Source: Actinomycetota bacterium
GTDB taxonomy: Bacteria; Actinomycetota; Thermoleophilia; RBG-16-64-13
Assembly: GCA_016278725.1 (NCBI GenBank)
Contig: JADQBG010000009.1
Location: 62,001-126,000, forward strand
Direction: 5' to 3'
Length of the DNA stretch: 64,000 bases
Shown: positions 34,084 to 42,393 of the stretch, one piece after another
Layout: each line of letters begins with the position of its first letter
Numbering within the stretch: position 1 is the first letter of the stretch
Position numbers and translations under genes: made by a program
The notes under the pieces: generated by a model
Told to the model about the DNA's origin: nothing
The model's database searches: none
What the model saw: only the letters and a program-made list of their open reading frames with translations

Positions 34084-34205
34084 GCCGGAGCTTCGGTGGA
34101 CCGGCTGGTCCGACAGATACTGATGCAGCAACTGCACGGCGATGGCGCCCTCTCCCGCGGCGGCCGCCACCCGCTTGATCGAGCCGGCCCGGACGTCTCC
34201 CCAGG
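34084..34205 (-). pseudogene. Relic of thioredoxin reductase-like flavoprotein (C-terminal end only)
   Basis: On the minus strand this stretch translates as GDVRAGSIKRVAAAAGEGA followed by IAVQLLHQYLSDQPV and a stop. That is the C-terminal FAD-contact motif of thioredoxin reductase-type oxidoreductases. Nothing before the GDVR matches the family, and there is no room for the missing 280 or more residues, since the region up to 34424 shows no related sequence in any frame. It is a fragment left by deletion. The wider gap 33938-34423 holds no other gene that I can support. Confidence 0.7.
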
Positions 34206-34423
34206 ACGATGGCGGGACGGTCTTGCTTCTGCGGGACTGGGATTTGCTCGGCGTCTTCCGGCATGTCGCCCGTCTACCCGGCACGCTCCCGAGAGGAACC
34301 CGGAGTGTTTCCGGCCGGGACCGTCTTTCGCAGATCGGCCTGAAGGAGGATAGGCGGCGCCCTTCCGGGGAAGATCTCAGGCGAGCAGGGCGCATTTGCG
34401 GCAAGGAAGGCGGGGGGGCCGGG

Positions 34424-34843
34424 GTGCCTGACGAATATGTGGGGGAAGAGCTGGCAGTTGCGCAGTTTCCGGCGCGCATCGACCAGCTTGGCTTGATCCG
34501 CGCATTGGTGGCCGATCAGGCCCGCAAATACAGGCTTCCGGAAGCGAAGGTTTTCGACCTGGAAGTGGCCGTGACCGAAGCCTGCGCCAACGCCATCGAG
34601 CATTCGCCCGAGGCGGGGGATCTGCATATCGAGGTCTACGGCTACGTGGACCAATTGACCGTGGAACTCGTGCACGATGGTGACTTCCCGGCTTCCCTGC
34701 GCAAGGAACGCAACGAGGAGCGGGCCGGTCTTGGCCTGCCGGTCATCGTTTCCCTGAGCGACGGCTTCGTCTTCACCCGCTTTCCCGAAGGGGGAACCAA
34801 GGTGACGATGTCCTTCCGCCGCGTGAGCGACGAGCGCGAGTAG
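34424..34843 (+). CDS. RsbW-like anti-sigma serine kinase (HATPase_c_2)
   Basis: A 139-residue ATP-binding protein of the GHKL fold. The N box reads EVAVTEACANAIEHS, the DG-containing element is VELVHDGDFPASLRKERNEE, and the G-rich lid is ERAGLGLPVIVSLSDGFVFT. Proteins like this bind sigma factors and phosphorylate anti-anti-sigma partners. Start is GTG 34424; GTG 34439 is possible. An upstream in-frame ATG at 34142 would run across the thioredoxin reductase relic and is rejected. No sigma or STAS gene is adjacent; the phosphatase at the left edge could belong to the same kind of network. Confidence 0.8.
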   Translation: MPDEYVGEELAVAQFPARIDQLGLIRALVADQARKYRLPEAKVFDLEVAVTEACANAIEHSPEAGDLHIEVYGYVDQLTVELVHDGDFPASLRKERNEERAGLGLPVIVSLSDGFVFTRFPEGGTKVTMSFRRVSDERE

Positions 34844-34892
34844 AGGCGAGCCGCGCGTCGACCCCCAGCGGCCCCTCGCGGGCACCCGCCGC

Positions 34893-35831
34893 TTAGAGGT
34901 AGCGGACCTCCTCCTCGAGCTCGATCCCGAAGCGGTCCCGCACCAGCTTCTTCACCTGTCTCGCCAGTTGCTTGACCTCGCTGCCGGTGGCGTTCCCCTC
35001 GTTCAGCAGGAAGTTGCAGTGCTGGGCCGAGACCATAGCTCCTCCTGCCCGCATGCCTTTGCCCCCGGCCTCTTCGATCAGGCGGCCGGCGGGAATGCGG
35101 TTGAAGATGATCCAGGCGGAAAGCCGCGCCCTGACCTCCGGTTCGAGCTGGTCGGCCTCCACGTTCTTGAAGTAGGAGCCGCAGCTGGCGCCGGCCGGGT
35201 GCTTGCCCGCTCGGGCGGCCAGAGTCTCTTCCATGGCCGCAGCGATCTGTGCGGGCGAAGCCGCCCTCAGCCGCAGGAGCGCCGATGCGATCACCCCGCC
35301 GAGCTCCCCCCGTTTGAAGGCGCTGCTCCGGTAGCCAAAGGCGAGTTCAGCGAGCGCGGCGGTGCGCTCGCGGCAATTCGGATCAACGTACCCGACTCGT
35401 TCGACGAGTTCTCCGATCTGCACCCCGAAGGCCCCGGCGTTGCCGAACAAGGCTCCGCCGACAGAGCCGGGGATGCCGGCCAGGCGCTCGAGCCCGGAAA
35501 GCCCTTCCCGCTGGGCGAACCCTACGAGTTCCGCCAGGTCCACGCCGGCTCCCACCTCGATGCGGTTCTCATCACGCCGCTCGACGAGGTAAATGCGATT
35601 GACGATCAGCAGGCCGTCGTAGCCGGACTCGTCGATCACCACGTTGCTGCCCGCTCCCAGGACGGCGCTCCGCAGTCCCCCGTCCCTCGCGAACGCGCAG
35701 GCTTCGAGCAGCTCCGAGACGGTGTGGACGCGCATCAGGAAGGCCGCGCGCCCGGGCAGCCCGTAGGTGTTGTAGGCGGCGAGGTCCGCGTTCCGTTCGA
35801 TGGGGGAATGCTTCGGCGGGCGGCCGCTCAC
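34893..35831 (-). CDS. murB: UDP-N-acetylenolpyruvoylglucosamine reductase
   Basis: NADPH- and FAD-dependent second step of UDP-MurNAc synthesis for peptidoglycan. The protein has 312 residues. The N-terminal part shows NTYGLPGRAAFL and LGAGSNVVI; GIPGSVGGALFGNAGAFG is the classic MurB motif; ASCGSYFKN supplies the catalytic serine region and IEEAGGKGMRAGGAMVS the C-terminal one. It starts at GTG 35831, overlapping the aldehyde dehydrogenase stop by 4 bases, so it is translated with that gene although the two have no shared pathway. Confidence 0.93.
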   Translation of the reverse strand: MSGRPPKHSPIERNADLAAYNTYGLPGRAAFLMRVHTVSELLEACAFARDGGLRSAVLGAGSNVVIDESGYDGLLIVNRIYLVERRDENRIEVGAGVDLAELVGFAQREGLSGLERLAGIPGSVGGALFGNAGAFGVQIGELVERVGYVDPNCRERTAALAELAFGYRSSAFKRGELGGVIASALLRLRAASPAQIAAAMEETLAARAGKHPAGASCGSYFKNVEADQLEPEVRARLSAWIIFNRIPAGRLIEEAGGKGMRAGGAMVSAQHCNFLLNEGNATGSEVKQLARQVKKLVRDRFGIELEEEVRYL

Positions 35832-37240
35832 TCACACCGTCCCATTTCGCCGCCCTCGCCTCGAGCCCCACAAACCCAAACCGTCTTCAGGTTGCAGAAG
35901 GCCCGGATTCCCTCGCCGGCCAGTTCGCGTCCAAATCCGGAGTTCTTGATCCCGCCGAAAGGAAGTTCCGGAAACGAGGTGGTCATCCCATTGATGAATA
36001 CCTGTCCTGCCTCCAAGTCCCGGATGAAGCGCTCCTGCTCCTCGGGTTCCTGAGTCCAGGCGTTGGAGCCCAATCCGAAGTCGGTGGCGTTGGCCAGACG
36101 GATGGCTTCGTCCACGCCGCTCACGCGGTAGAGCGCGGCGACCGGGCCAAACACCTCTTCGTGAAACATGCGCATGTCCGGGGTGACTCCGCGGATCACC
36201 GTGGGCGGGTAGTACCATCCCGGCCCGGGCAGACTCTCGCCCCCGCAGAGGACCTCGGCCCCTTTGGAAACCGCGTCGGCAACCAGCGCCTCGACGTCCA
36301 ACCGCGCCTGCTCGCTGACCAGCGGACCCATGTCGGTGCCCTCCTCCCGCGGATCCCCGACCTTCAGGCCCCGCATCCGCTCGACGAAGCGCCGCTCGAA
36401 CTCCTCGGCCACCGCGGCGTGCACGATGAAGCGCTTGGCGGCGATGCAACTCTGGCCGTTGTTCAGGCAGCGCGAGGCGACGCCGACCTCGGCCGCGCGC
36501 TCCAGATTGGCGGAGGGCATGACGATGAAGGGGTCGCTCCCGCCCAGTTCGAGCACCACGGGCTTGACCTCGCCGCCCGCGATGGCGGCGACGGAGCGGC
36601 CGGCCGTTTCGCTGCCGGTGAGGGTTGCCGCCCGAACCCGGGGGTCGCGCAGCACCCTTTCCACTTTCTCCGAACCGATCAGCAGGGTCTGGAAGACGCC
36701 CGGAGGAAAGCCCGCGCGCCGGAAGAGGTCCTCGAGAAACAGCGCGGTTTGCGGCACGTTTGAGGAGTGCTTGAGCAGGCCCACGTTCCCCGCCATCAGG
36801 GCGGGCGCTGCGAATCTGACCACCTGCCAGAGCGGGAAGTTCCAGGGCATGACGGCCAGCACCGGGCCAAGCGGTTGGAAGCGGGTGAAGGCCTTTTGGG
36901 CGCCCACCGACTCGCCGTCGGCCGGCGCGTCTGCCAGGAACTCCTCCGCGTGGCGGGCGTAGAAGCGACAGGCTTTCGCGCTCTTCTCGGCTTCGGCCCG
37001 GGCGGCGGGGAGCGTCTTGCCCATCTCGGTGGTCATGGTCAGCGCGATCTGGTCGGCTTCGCCCTCGAGAATCTCGGCGGCGGCAACCATCCAGGCGGCG
37101 CGTTCGGCAAAAGTGGTGTGGCGATACTCCGCGAAGGCTTCGCCCGCGAGGTCGACGCGCTCGTCCAGTTCTGCGTCCGTGAGGGGGTCGAAGGTGCGCT
37201 CGACCTGCCCGGTGGCAGGGTTTGTCGTGGCGATGGGCAT
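35828..37240 (-). CDS. NAD(P)-dependent aldehyde dehydrogenase (succinate-semialdehyde type)
   Basis: A 470-residue class of aldehyde dehydrogenase most like succinate-semialdehyde or related dehydrogenases. The cofactor region has MPWNFPLWQV, LTGSETAGRSVAA is the Rossmann loop, VVLELGGSDPFIV holds the general-base Glu, and NNGQSCIAAKRFIV holds the catalytic Cys. ATG 37240 has GGGAGGAGATCCGG upstream. Cotranscribed with murB. The natural aldehyde is not evident from context. Confidence 0.9.
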   Translation of the reverse strand: MPIATTNPATGQVERTFDPLTDAELDERVDLAGEAFAEYRHTTFAERAAWMVAAAEILEGEADQIALTMTTEMGKTLPAARAEAEKSAKACRFYARHAEEFLADAPADGESVGAQKAFTRFQPLGPVLAVMPWNFPLWQVVRFAAPALMAGNVGLLKHSSNVPQTALFLEDLFRRAGFPPGVFQTLLIGSEKVERVLRDPRVRAATLTGSETAGRSVAAIAGGEVKPVVLELGGSDPFIVMPSANLERAAEVGVASRCLNNGQSCIAAKRFIVHAAVAEEFERRFVERMRGLKVGDPREEGTDMGPLVSEQARLDVEALVADAVSKGAEVLCGGESLPGPGWYYPPTVIRGVTPDMRMFHEEVFGPVAALYRVSGVDEAIRLANATDFGLGSNAWTQEPEEQERFIRDLEAGQVFINGMTTSFPELPFGGIKNSGFGRELAGEGIRAFCNLKTVWVCGARGEGGEMGRCE

Positions 37241-37431
37241 CCCGGATCTCCTCCCACATCGTGGTCCGCCGATACTGACTGGATCTGCCCGGGCGGCTGG
37301 GGGCGAAAACCGGGGCCGGGTAAGGTGTGTCGACCCGGGAGGCTGACGGTGTTCGTGCAGGCGCGCCGGGAAGCCGCCGTAGGACGCCGCGCCGGCGCGT
37401 TAGGCCGGTGCACTGCGGGGACCGTCTCAGC

Positions 37432-38150
37432 ATGAGATCGAGCATCCTCACCCGATTTGATGCCCTCTTGGCGCTTTCGATCGTGGTGCTGCTGACCCTG
37501 TTTCCTTTGGGGTGTGTCGAAACCGACGGATCGGGGGGCACCGCCACCACCACGGCAGTTACGGGCTCGGCGCCGGAGGGGGGACAAACTCCCGACAGCG
37601 GGGATTCGGAAACCACCGTAGGCGAGGGCTCTGCGGAACAGGCCCGGCGGGTCGCCGCCGGGATCGCGGCAAGCGTCGTCGAGGTGAGGGCGGTCGTTTC
37701 TTCTTCTGCCTTGAGCCGGCAGTTCGCCTCGGGGGGCGGTGTGGTCTATCGGGCTGACGGCATCATCGTCACGAACGACCACGTGATCGCCGGCGGGGGC
37801 TCGAACCGGCGGCCTTCATCTCGGAGCTGTCCCAAGTCCAGGAGGGGCAAACCGTGGTGGCCATCGGCTCCCGCTCCCTCGACGAAAACGTGACCATCGG
37901 CAGCATCACCAGAATCCTGCGGGGAATACGCTCTCCGACTCTGCAGCAGTTGGAGGCTCTGCTCCAAACCGACGCACCGGTTCAGCAGGGTAACTCCGGC
38001 GGGCCTTTGGTCGATCTCGAGGGCCGAGTGGTCGGGATAGTCCTTGCCGAAACCCGCGGCGTTCAGGGTGGCCAGGAGGGTCTGGGTATGGCCATCCCCG
38101 CACCGACCGTGGTGAAGGTGGCGGACGCCGTGTTGGCCGCGGGCCAGTAG
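37432..38150 (+). pseudogene. HtrA-like trypsin-family lipoprotein protease, internally deleted and frameshifted
   Basis: The frame from ATG 37432 begins as a lipoprotein (hydrophobic stretch then PLGC), runs through a Thr/Ser/Gly linker, and reaches GIIVTNDHVIAGG, the catalytic-His region of S1C proteases. It then loses homology near 37797. The homologous sequence continues in another frame as FISELSQVQEGQTVVAIGS and ends with APVQQGNSGGPLVDLEG, the catalytic-Ser region. The stretch between, which should hold the catalytic Asp (roughly 45-50 residues), is gone. One deletion explains both the loss and the frameshift. No PDZ domain is present. Confidence 0.8.
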
Positions 38151-38199
38151 ACGGTCCGTTGGCTCTGGACGGGTCGCTTCCGGGGCGAGCCTTCCCGCC

Positions 38200-38580
38200 C
38201 TAAGGCAGGATGAACGAAACCACGGTGTACTTGATCGTGCTCTCCACGACGTCCAGAGGCAGTTGCACGCGCCCCTTCCTCTCGGATCCCTTGGGCAGGA
38301 AGGCGAAGGTGACGGTTCGCGTTACCTCCTTGCCGTCCGGAAGTTGCGCGCTGAACTCGATCATGGCACTGGCGACCGATACTTCGCCGCTGTTTCTGGC
38401 GACAAAGGTCAGGGCCCGCTGGTCCGGCCGCGACGACTCGGCCTGGGATACTTTCACGATCTCGATGTGGGGGTCTTTCGATTCCGGGGCGAACTCGTAG
38501 TACAGCAGGTAGCCGACCACGAAAGCGATCAGCAGCGAGGATAGGGTAAAGACCAGTAGCTCCAGGTATCCCCTTTTCAA
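38200..38580 (-). CDS. TIGR02588-like membrane-anchored protein
   Basis: A 126-residue protein with an N-terminal membrane anchor (LELLVFTLSSLLIAFVVGYLLYY) and an extracytoplasmic beta-rich domain (ALTFVARNSGEVSVASAMIEF and following). It overlaps the upstream membrane protein by 4 bases. The pair matches the co-occurring families TIGR02587/TIGR02588, known as conserved neighbours without assigned function. The outer domain resembles a fibronectin-like fold but this is only an impression. Confidence 0.7.
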   Translation of the reverse strand: MKRGYLELLVFTLSSLLIAFVVGYLLYYEFAPESKDPHIEIVKVSQAESSRPDQRALTFVARNSGEVSVASAMIEFSAQLPDGKEVTRTVTFAFLPKGSERKGRVQLPLDVVESTIKYTVVSFILP

Positions 38581-39500
38581 AGCAGTAACCTCCCGGCCGC
38601 CGCTCCCAGACTCGAAGGAAAGCCCAACACGATGGCGTGGTTCACGAGCGACGCGAGGGAATCCTCGGGCTCCCAGGTCCCGAAGAAGAACAGGAGGCCG
38701 GCCGCGATGACCAGGGAAATCGCGTAGCTAACGAACGTCTCGATCCAGGGCTGTTCCAACAGACCGTCACGGATCTCGCGGGTGCCCCCTTTGAACTCGA
38801 GGGCGAACACCAGCCCGAAGGTCACAGCCAAGGAGAGGGCCATGAGGGCCAGCTGATGCAGCCAGGTCATGGACAGCGCGATCACGGTCATCTCCTGTAC
38901 GGGGGCGAAGTTGTACGCCATGTAGGCGGCCCCGCCTACCACCAGCATGTACCGGACAGACGTACGCTGTCTCCTGGGTTCACGGCTCTGCGGCCTATTG
39001 CCATGCCCAGGACCGTCCGGGCTCTCTTGCTCGGCCTGCATTTGGCTCGTTGCTATGGCGACGCCGATGCTGACCGGGATCGCTGCTATCGTCACCTTGC
39101 CAACCATCTCGATCATGGCCATCTGGGCATTGAGCCGTCCGAAGATCAGCAGAACCACCGCGGTTTCGACCAGCGCGAGGCCCAGCGTTTCCACGGCCTC
39201 GAAGCTGAGTGCCCCCAAGCCTCGCTCCTCCTCGGCCTTGAAGCCCGCCACCCATACAAGCCCGAGCAGCACCACGAAGTGAATGGTCAGGAATATGGCT
39301 ATATGGAGCGGCCGAAGGATGAAGCCGGAGTACCACACCTCCTGGGTCAGGAGCAGGGGAAGACCAAAGAGCAGGCCGCCTGCCAGGCCCCGACCGTAAT
39401 CCTTGAGCTGGCTCTGGGTTTCCCTTCGCGTCTGGTCCTCAGCACGGGTCAACCGACGTTCCTCCCACTCCCCCTCCGGTCTCGGCGCGGTTGGGAGCAC
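38577..39500 (-). CDS. TIGR02587-like integral membrane protein
   Basis: A 307-residue protein with about seven or eight hydrophobic segments after a charged N-terminus (EERRLTRAEDQTRRETQSQL). YGRGLAGGLLFGLPLLLTQE and FILRPLHIAIFLTIHF are typical-looking TIGR02587 segments. A basic, low-complexity loop (ESPDGPGHGNRPQSREPRRQ) is in the middle. It is translated with the following TIGR02588-like gene. Function unknown. Confidence 0.72.
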   Translation of the reverse strand: MLPTAPRPEGEWEERRLTRAEDQTRRETQSQLKDYGRGLAGGLLFGLPLLLTQEVWYSGFILRPLHIAIFLTIHFVVLLGLVWVAGFKAEEERGLGALSFEAVETLGLALVETAVVLLIFGRLNAQMAMIEMVGKVTIAAIPVSIGVAIATSQMQAEQESPDGPGHGNRPQSREPRRQRTSVRYMLVVGGAAYMAYNFAPVQEMTVIALSMTWLHQLALMALSLAVTFGLVFALEFKGGTREIRDGLLEQPWIETFVSYAISLVIAAGLLFFFGTWEPEDSLASLVNHAIVLGFPSSLGAAAGRLLL

Positions 39501-39577
39501 CTTGGCTGTCGACTCTTGGGATCGTTCGGCAGGTTCCCCAGTGGGGGGGCCGGATAATCTTCGTCTCTAGGCCCGGC

Positions 39578-39640
39578 GCATAGCGACCGCTGCCGGGGGG
39601 ATAAGCAAAGTCCGACCGCCGCCGAAAGCGGTCGCTATGC
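39578..39640. repeat. Perfect 14-bp inverted repeat with 35-bp spacer
   Basis: GCATAGCGACCGCT at 39578-39591 and its exact complement at 39627-39640, just before the start of the small gene at 39684. It could be a terminator for the leftward genes' opposite flank, a leader hairpin of the rightward gene, or a remnant of a small repeat element. Confidence 0.6.
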
Positions 39641-39683
39641 AGCGCGAGGACGGGCGAGGGATCAGACGCCGAGGGGGATACCG

Positions 39684-39986
39684 ATGAAGCACATGGTGAT
39701 TTGCACGCACAACCCGGAGAGCTGCGGCTTCCGTTCCGAGGAGGACAACCGGCTGCTCTTCGACGCTCTGCGGCGCATGCCCGAGGCGGCTGCTTCTCGG
39801 GGCGCCGAACTGGTTGACATGTGGGTCAGCCCCACCGCGCACATGATGTTTCTGCTCGTCGAGGCCCCAAGCGCGCACGCGGTCGACGACGCCATCAGGG
39901 AGAGCGGCCTTATCGGCCGGGTCGATTCCCGGATCTTGCCGGTCTACGGGTTCGAGGAGCTCCTGGAGCACACCGGAAGCAATTGA
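39684..39986 (+). CDS. Small conserved-type protein, possible dimeric alpha+beta barrel (DUF3303-like)
   Basis: A 100-residue cytosolic protein. It begins MKHMVICTHNPESCGFRSEE and has alternating strand and helix predictions ending LPVYGFEELLEH. The pattern MWVSPTAHMMFLLVEAPSAHAV resembles ferredoxin-fold stress-barrel proteins such as the DUF3303 group, but I cannot identify it firmly. Two histidines and two cysteines may be relevant. It is alone between a long inverted repeat and a convergent SDR gene. Confidence 0.6.
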   Translation: MKHMVICTHNPESCGFRSEEDNRLLFDALRRMPEAAASRGAELVDMWVSPTAHMMFLLVEAPSAHAVDDAIRESGLIGRVDSRILPVYGFEELLEHTGSN

Positions 39987-40001
39987 CGGACCCCTAGGCC
40001 G

Positions 40002-40811
40002 TCAGCCCAACCATCTGCCGTGCAGGAACCCCATCATCCGTTGGGCGCCCAGCCAGCGGCGCGCTTTCACCAACCGGGAGGCGTAGGCCGCCACCGGATA
40101 GCGCAGACGGTCGCTGTCATCGGTGACCGCTTGGAAGACTTCTTCGGCGGTCTCCTCCGGGGAGGAGCGCTTCTTGATGGAGGTCTCGTATTCGAGCATG
40201 CGGCGAAGGTACGGCCGGTAGTCGGGCGGCCCTGAGAGCTCGGAGTCTTTCTCGGGAAGCGCCTTGTCCCAGATGTCGGTCTCGACGAATCCCGGTTCGA
40301 TTGCCTTGACCCGGATACCGAAGGCCTTGAGTTCGTGCCACAGCCCCTCGCTGAGCGCTTCCATGGCCCACTTGGTCGAGTTGTAGGGGGCGAAGAAAGG
40401 AAAGACCAGGGTCCCTCCGAGCGAGGTCACGTTGGCAATCACGCCGCTCCCCCGGGCCCGCATCGCCGGCAGCAGGGCCTGGATCAGCTCGAGTTGGCCG
40501 AAGGTGTTCACCTGATAGAGGCGCTGCAGGTCGGCGGGAGAGATGGCCTCGAGCGCGCCGAAGGTCAGCATGCCCGCGTTGTTGAGCAGCACGTCCGGGC
40601 AACCATACTCGGCCAGGACCCTGGCTCCGAGCGCGGTTGCCGAGCCCTCCTCCGCCAGGTCCAAAAACTCCAGCGCAACTCCCGGTACGGCATCCTTTTC
40701 CTCGGCGGGATTGCGCGAGGTGCCGATCACCACCCAGCCGGCATCGCGGAAGCGGATGGCCGAAGCCCGGCCGATTCCCGAAGAGACCCCGGTGATCAAT
40801 ATGCTTGGCAT
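40002..40811 (-). CDS. Short-chain dehydrogenase/reductase (SDR)
   Basis: A 269-residue SDR. The cofactor motif is TGVSSGIGRAS, NNAG follows at about residue 85, and the catalytic YNSTKWAMEAL with upstream TSLGG is intact. The C-terminal part is like that of SDRs acting on fatty or hydrophobic alcohols (VKAIEPGFVETDIW). ATG 40811 is chosen since GGGAGGGA precedes it; the open frame continues upstream to 40901 without homology. It is divergent from the lipid-modifying operon at 40957-44903 and may belong to the same function. Confidence 0.88.
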   Translation of the reverse strand: MPSILITGVSSGIGRASAIRFRDAGWVVIGTSRNPAEEKDAVPGVALEFLDLAEEGSATALGARVLAEYGCPDVLLNNAGMLTFGALEAISPADLQRLYQVNTFGQLELIQALLPAMRARGSGVIANVTSLGGTLVFPFFAPYNSTKWAMEALSEGLWHELKAFGIRVKAIEPGFVETDIWDKALPEKDSELSGPPDYRPYLRRMLEYETSIKKRSSPEETAEEVFQAVTDDSDRLRYPVAAYASRLVKARRWLGAQRMMGFLHGRWLG

Positions 40812-40956
40812 GGTCCCTCCCTGGGACTGTTGGTTCGAAGAAGCGGATGGAGTCGCCGCTGCTGGTGTTCCGCGCCCGCCTTCGGGCATATCCCCCTCCA
40901 CGCTGATAATATTTCTCTAGCTACCCGAGACTCCCTACGGGGCAAAGGAGCCAGAC

Positions 40957-42393
40957 ATGAGGATCGCAGTGGTCGGCAGCGGCATCGGCGGGATTTCGGC
41001 GTCGTGGCTGCTATCCCCGGTCCACGAGGTCGACGTTTTCGAAGCGTCGGAACGGTTGGGCGGGCATACCTATACCCTGGATGTCCGGCCGGGCACCGAG
41101 GCTTTCCCCATCGACACCGGCTTCATGGTCTTCAACCGGCGCACCTATCCCAATCTGACGCGCTTCTTCGAGCATCTGGGGATCGAGGCGGTAGACGCTT
41201 CGATGTCGTTCTCCGTTCAGGTGCCCAGCGAGAACATCGAGTGGTCGGGCACCAGCCTGAACTCGGTCTTTGCTCAGCGCAAGAACGTGGCGAATCCCCG
41301 TTTCTTGCGCATGCTGACCGACGTGCTTCGCTTCAGTCGCGATGCCGATAGGCTTCTGGCCGATCCCAGCCTGGCCGACCTAACTCTGGGTGAATTGCTG
41401 GAGCGCGAGGGATACGGCGAGTCCTTCTCGGATTGGTATTTGATTCCCATGGGGGACGCCATCTGGTCCACCCCTCCGGGCAAGATGCTGGATTATCCGG
41501 CGCTGACCTTCCTGCGCTTCTGCGACAACCACGGTCTGCTGCACATCACCGGCAAGCCGCAGTGGCTCTCGGTGCGGGGCGGTTCGCGGCAGTACCTGGA
41601 AAAAGCGGCGCGCACCTTCTCGGGCGAGGTTTTCGAGGCCGAGCCGGTCGAGAGGGTGGAACGCATGGCCACGGGGGCAAGGGTGCATACTCCCCGCCGG
41701 GTCAAAGACTACGACGCCGTGGTGATGGCGGCGCATCCTCCCGAGACGCTCGAGATCCTGTCCGATTCCGCTTCCGCGGAAGAGCGTGAGGTGCTGAGTG
41801 CCTTCCGTTACTGGCCGAACGACACCGTCATTCACACCGACGAGTCCTTCCTGCCGAAGAGCCGCCGCGCCTGGGCTTCCTGGAACTGGTATTCCTCGAG
41901 CACGGACATGACCAAGACCATGCTGATGCTGACCTACCGGCTGAACACGCTACAGGCCCTGCCGGAGGAGGCCCCGACGGTGATGGTCACCTTGAACCGC
42001 GACCGCGATCCCGCGCCGGGGACCGTGCTGGCCGAGACCAGCTTCGACCATCCCATGTACTCCGCCGAAGCGATCGCCGCCCAATCTCGACTCGGTCGGC
42101 TGCAGGGGGCGGGACACATCTGGTTCGCGGGCGCCTGGACGAGATACGGTTTCCACGAAGACGGGATGCTCTCCGGTGTGCGGATTGCCGAGGCACTGGG
42201 AGCCCCCTTGCCCTGGGCCCACGAGCTGGATGCCAGCCGCACCCGGGTGCGCCCGCGGGCGCAGGTCCCGATGCTCGGCCAGAACCGGCCGCTCCTGCCC
42301 TCCGAGATGCCTCCGGTGGCGACGCCCCTGGCGAGCGAAGAGGCAGTGCCCGAGGCCGGAAAGCCCGGCCCCTACACCGACCTCTCCACGTGA
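40957..42393 (+). CDS. FAD-dependent amine oxidase-like oxidoreductase (COG2907 type)
   Basis: A 478-residue flavoprotein. It opens MRIAVVGSGIGGISASWLLS with the FAD dinucleotide motif, followed by VDVFEASERLGGHTYT and DTGFMVFNRRTYPN, the hallmark of the COG2907 group found next to cyclopropane synthases. The C-terminal FAD contact is HIWFAGAWTRYGFHEDG. Proline-rich tail after 420. First gene of a tightly packed four-gene operon (each overlap 4 bases except the last gap). It probably acts on a fatty-acyl chain made or changed by the methyltransferase in the operon. Confidence 0.88.
   Translation: MRIAVVGSGIGGISASWLLSPVHEVDVFEASERLGGHTYTLDVRPGTEAFPIDTGFMVFNRRTYPNLTRFFEHLGIEAVDASMSFSVQVPSENIEWSGTSLNSVFAQRKNVANPRFLRMLTDVLRFSRDADRLLADPSLADLTLGELLEREGYGESFSDWYLIPMGDAIWSTPPGKMLDYPALTFLRFCDNHGLLHITGKPQWLSVRGGSRQYLEKAARTFSGEVFEAEPVERVERMATGARVHTPRRVKDYDAVVMAAHPPETLEILSDSASAEEREVLSAFRYWPNDTVIHTDESFLPKSRRAWASWNWYSSSTDMTKTMLMLTYRLNTLQALPEEAPTVMVTLNRDRDPAPGTVLAETSFDHPMYSAEAIAAQSRLGRLQGAGHIWFAGAWTRYGFHEDGMLSGVRIAEALGAPLPWAHELDASRTRVRPRAQVPMLGQNRPLLPSEMPPVATPLASEEAVPEAGKPGPYTDLST

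Noticed and set aside
34142-34423. N-terminal extension of the RsbW-like kinase
   Set aside because: The extension overlaps the thioredoxin reductase relic on the opposite strand, has no domain, and the kinase fold starts after GTG 34424.
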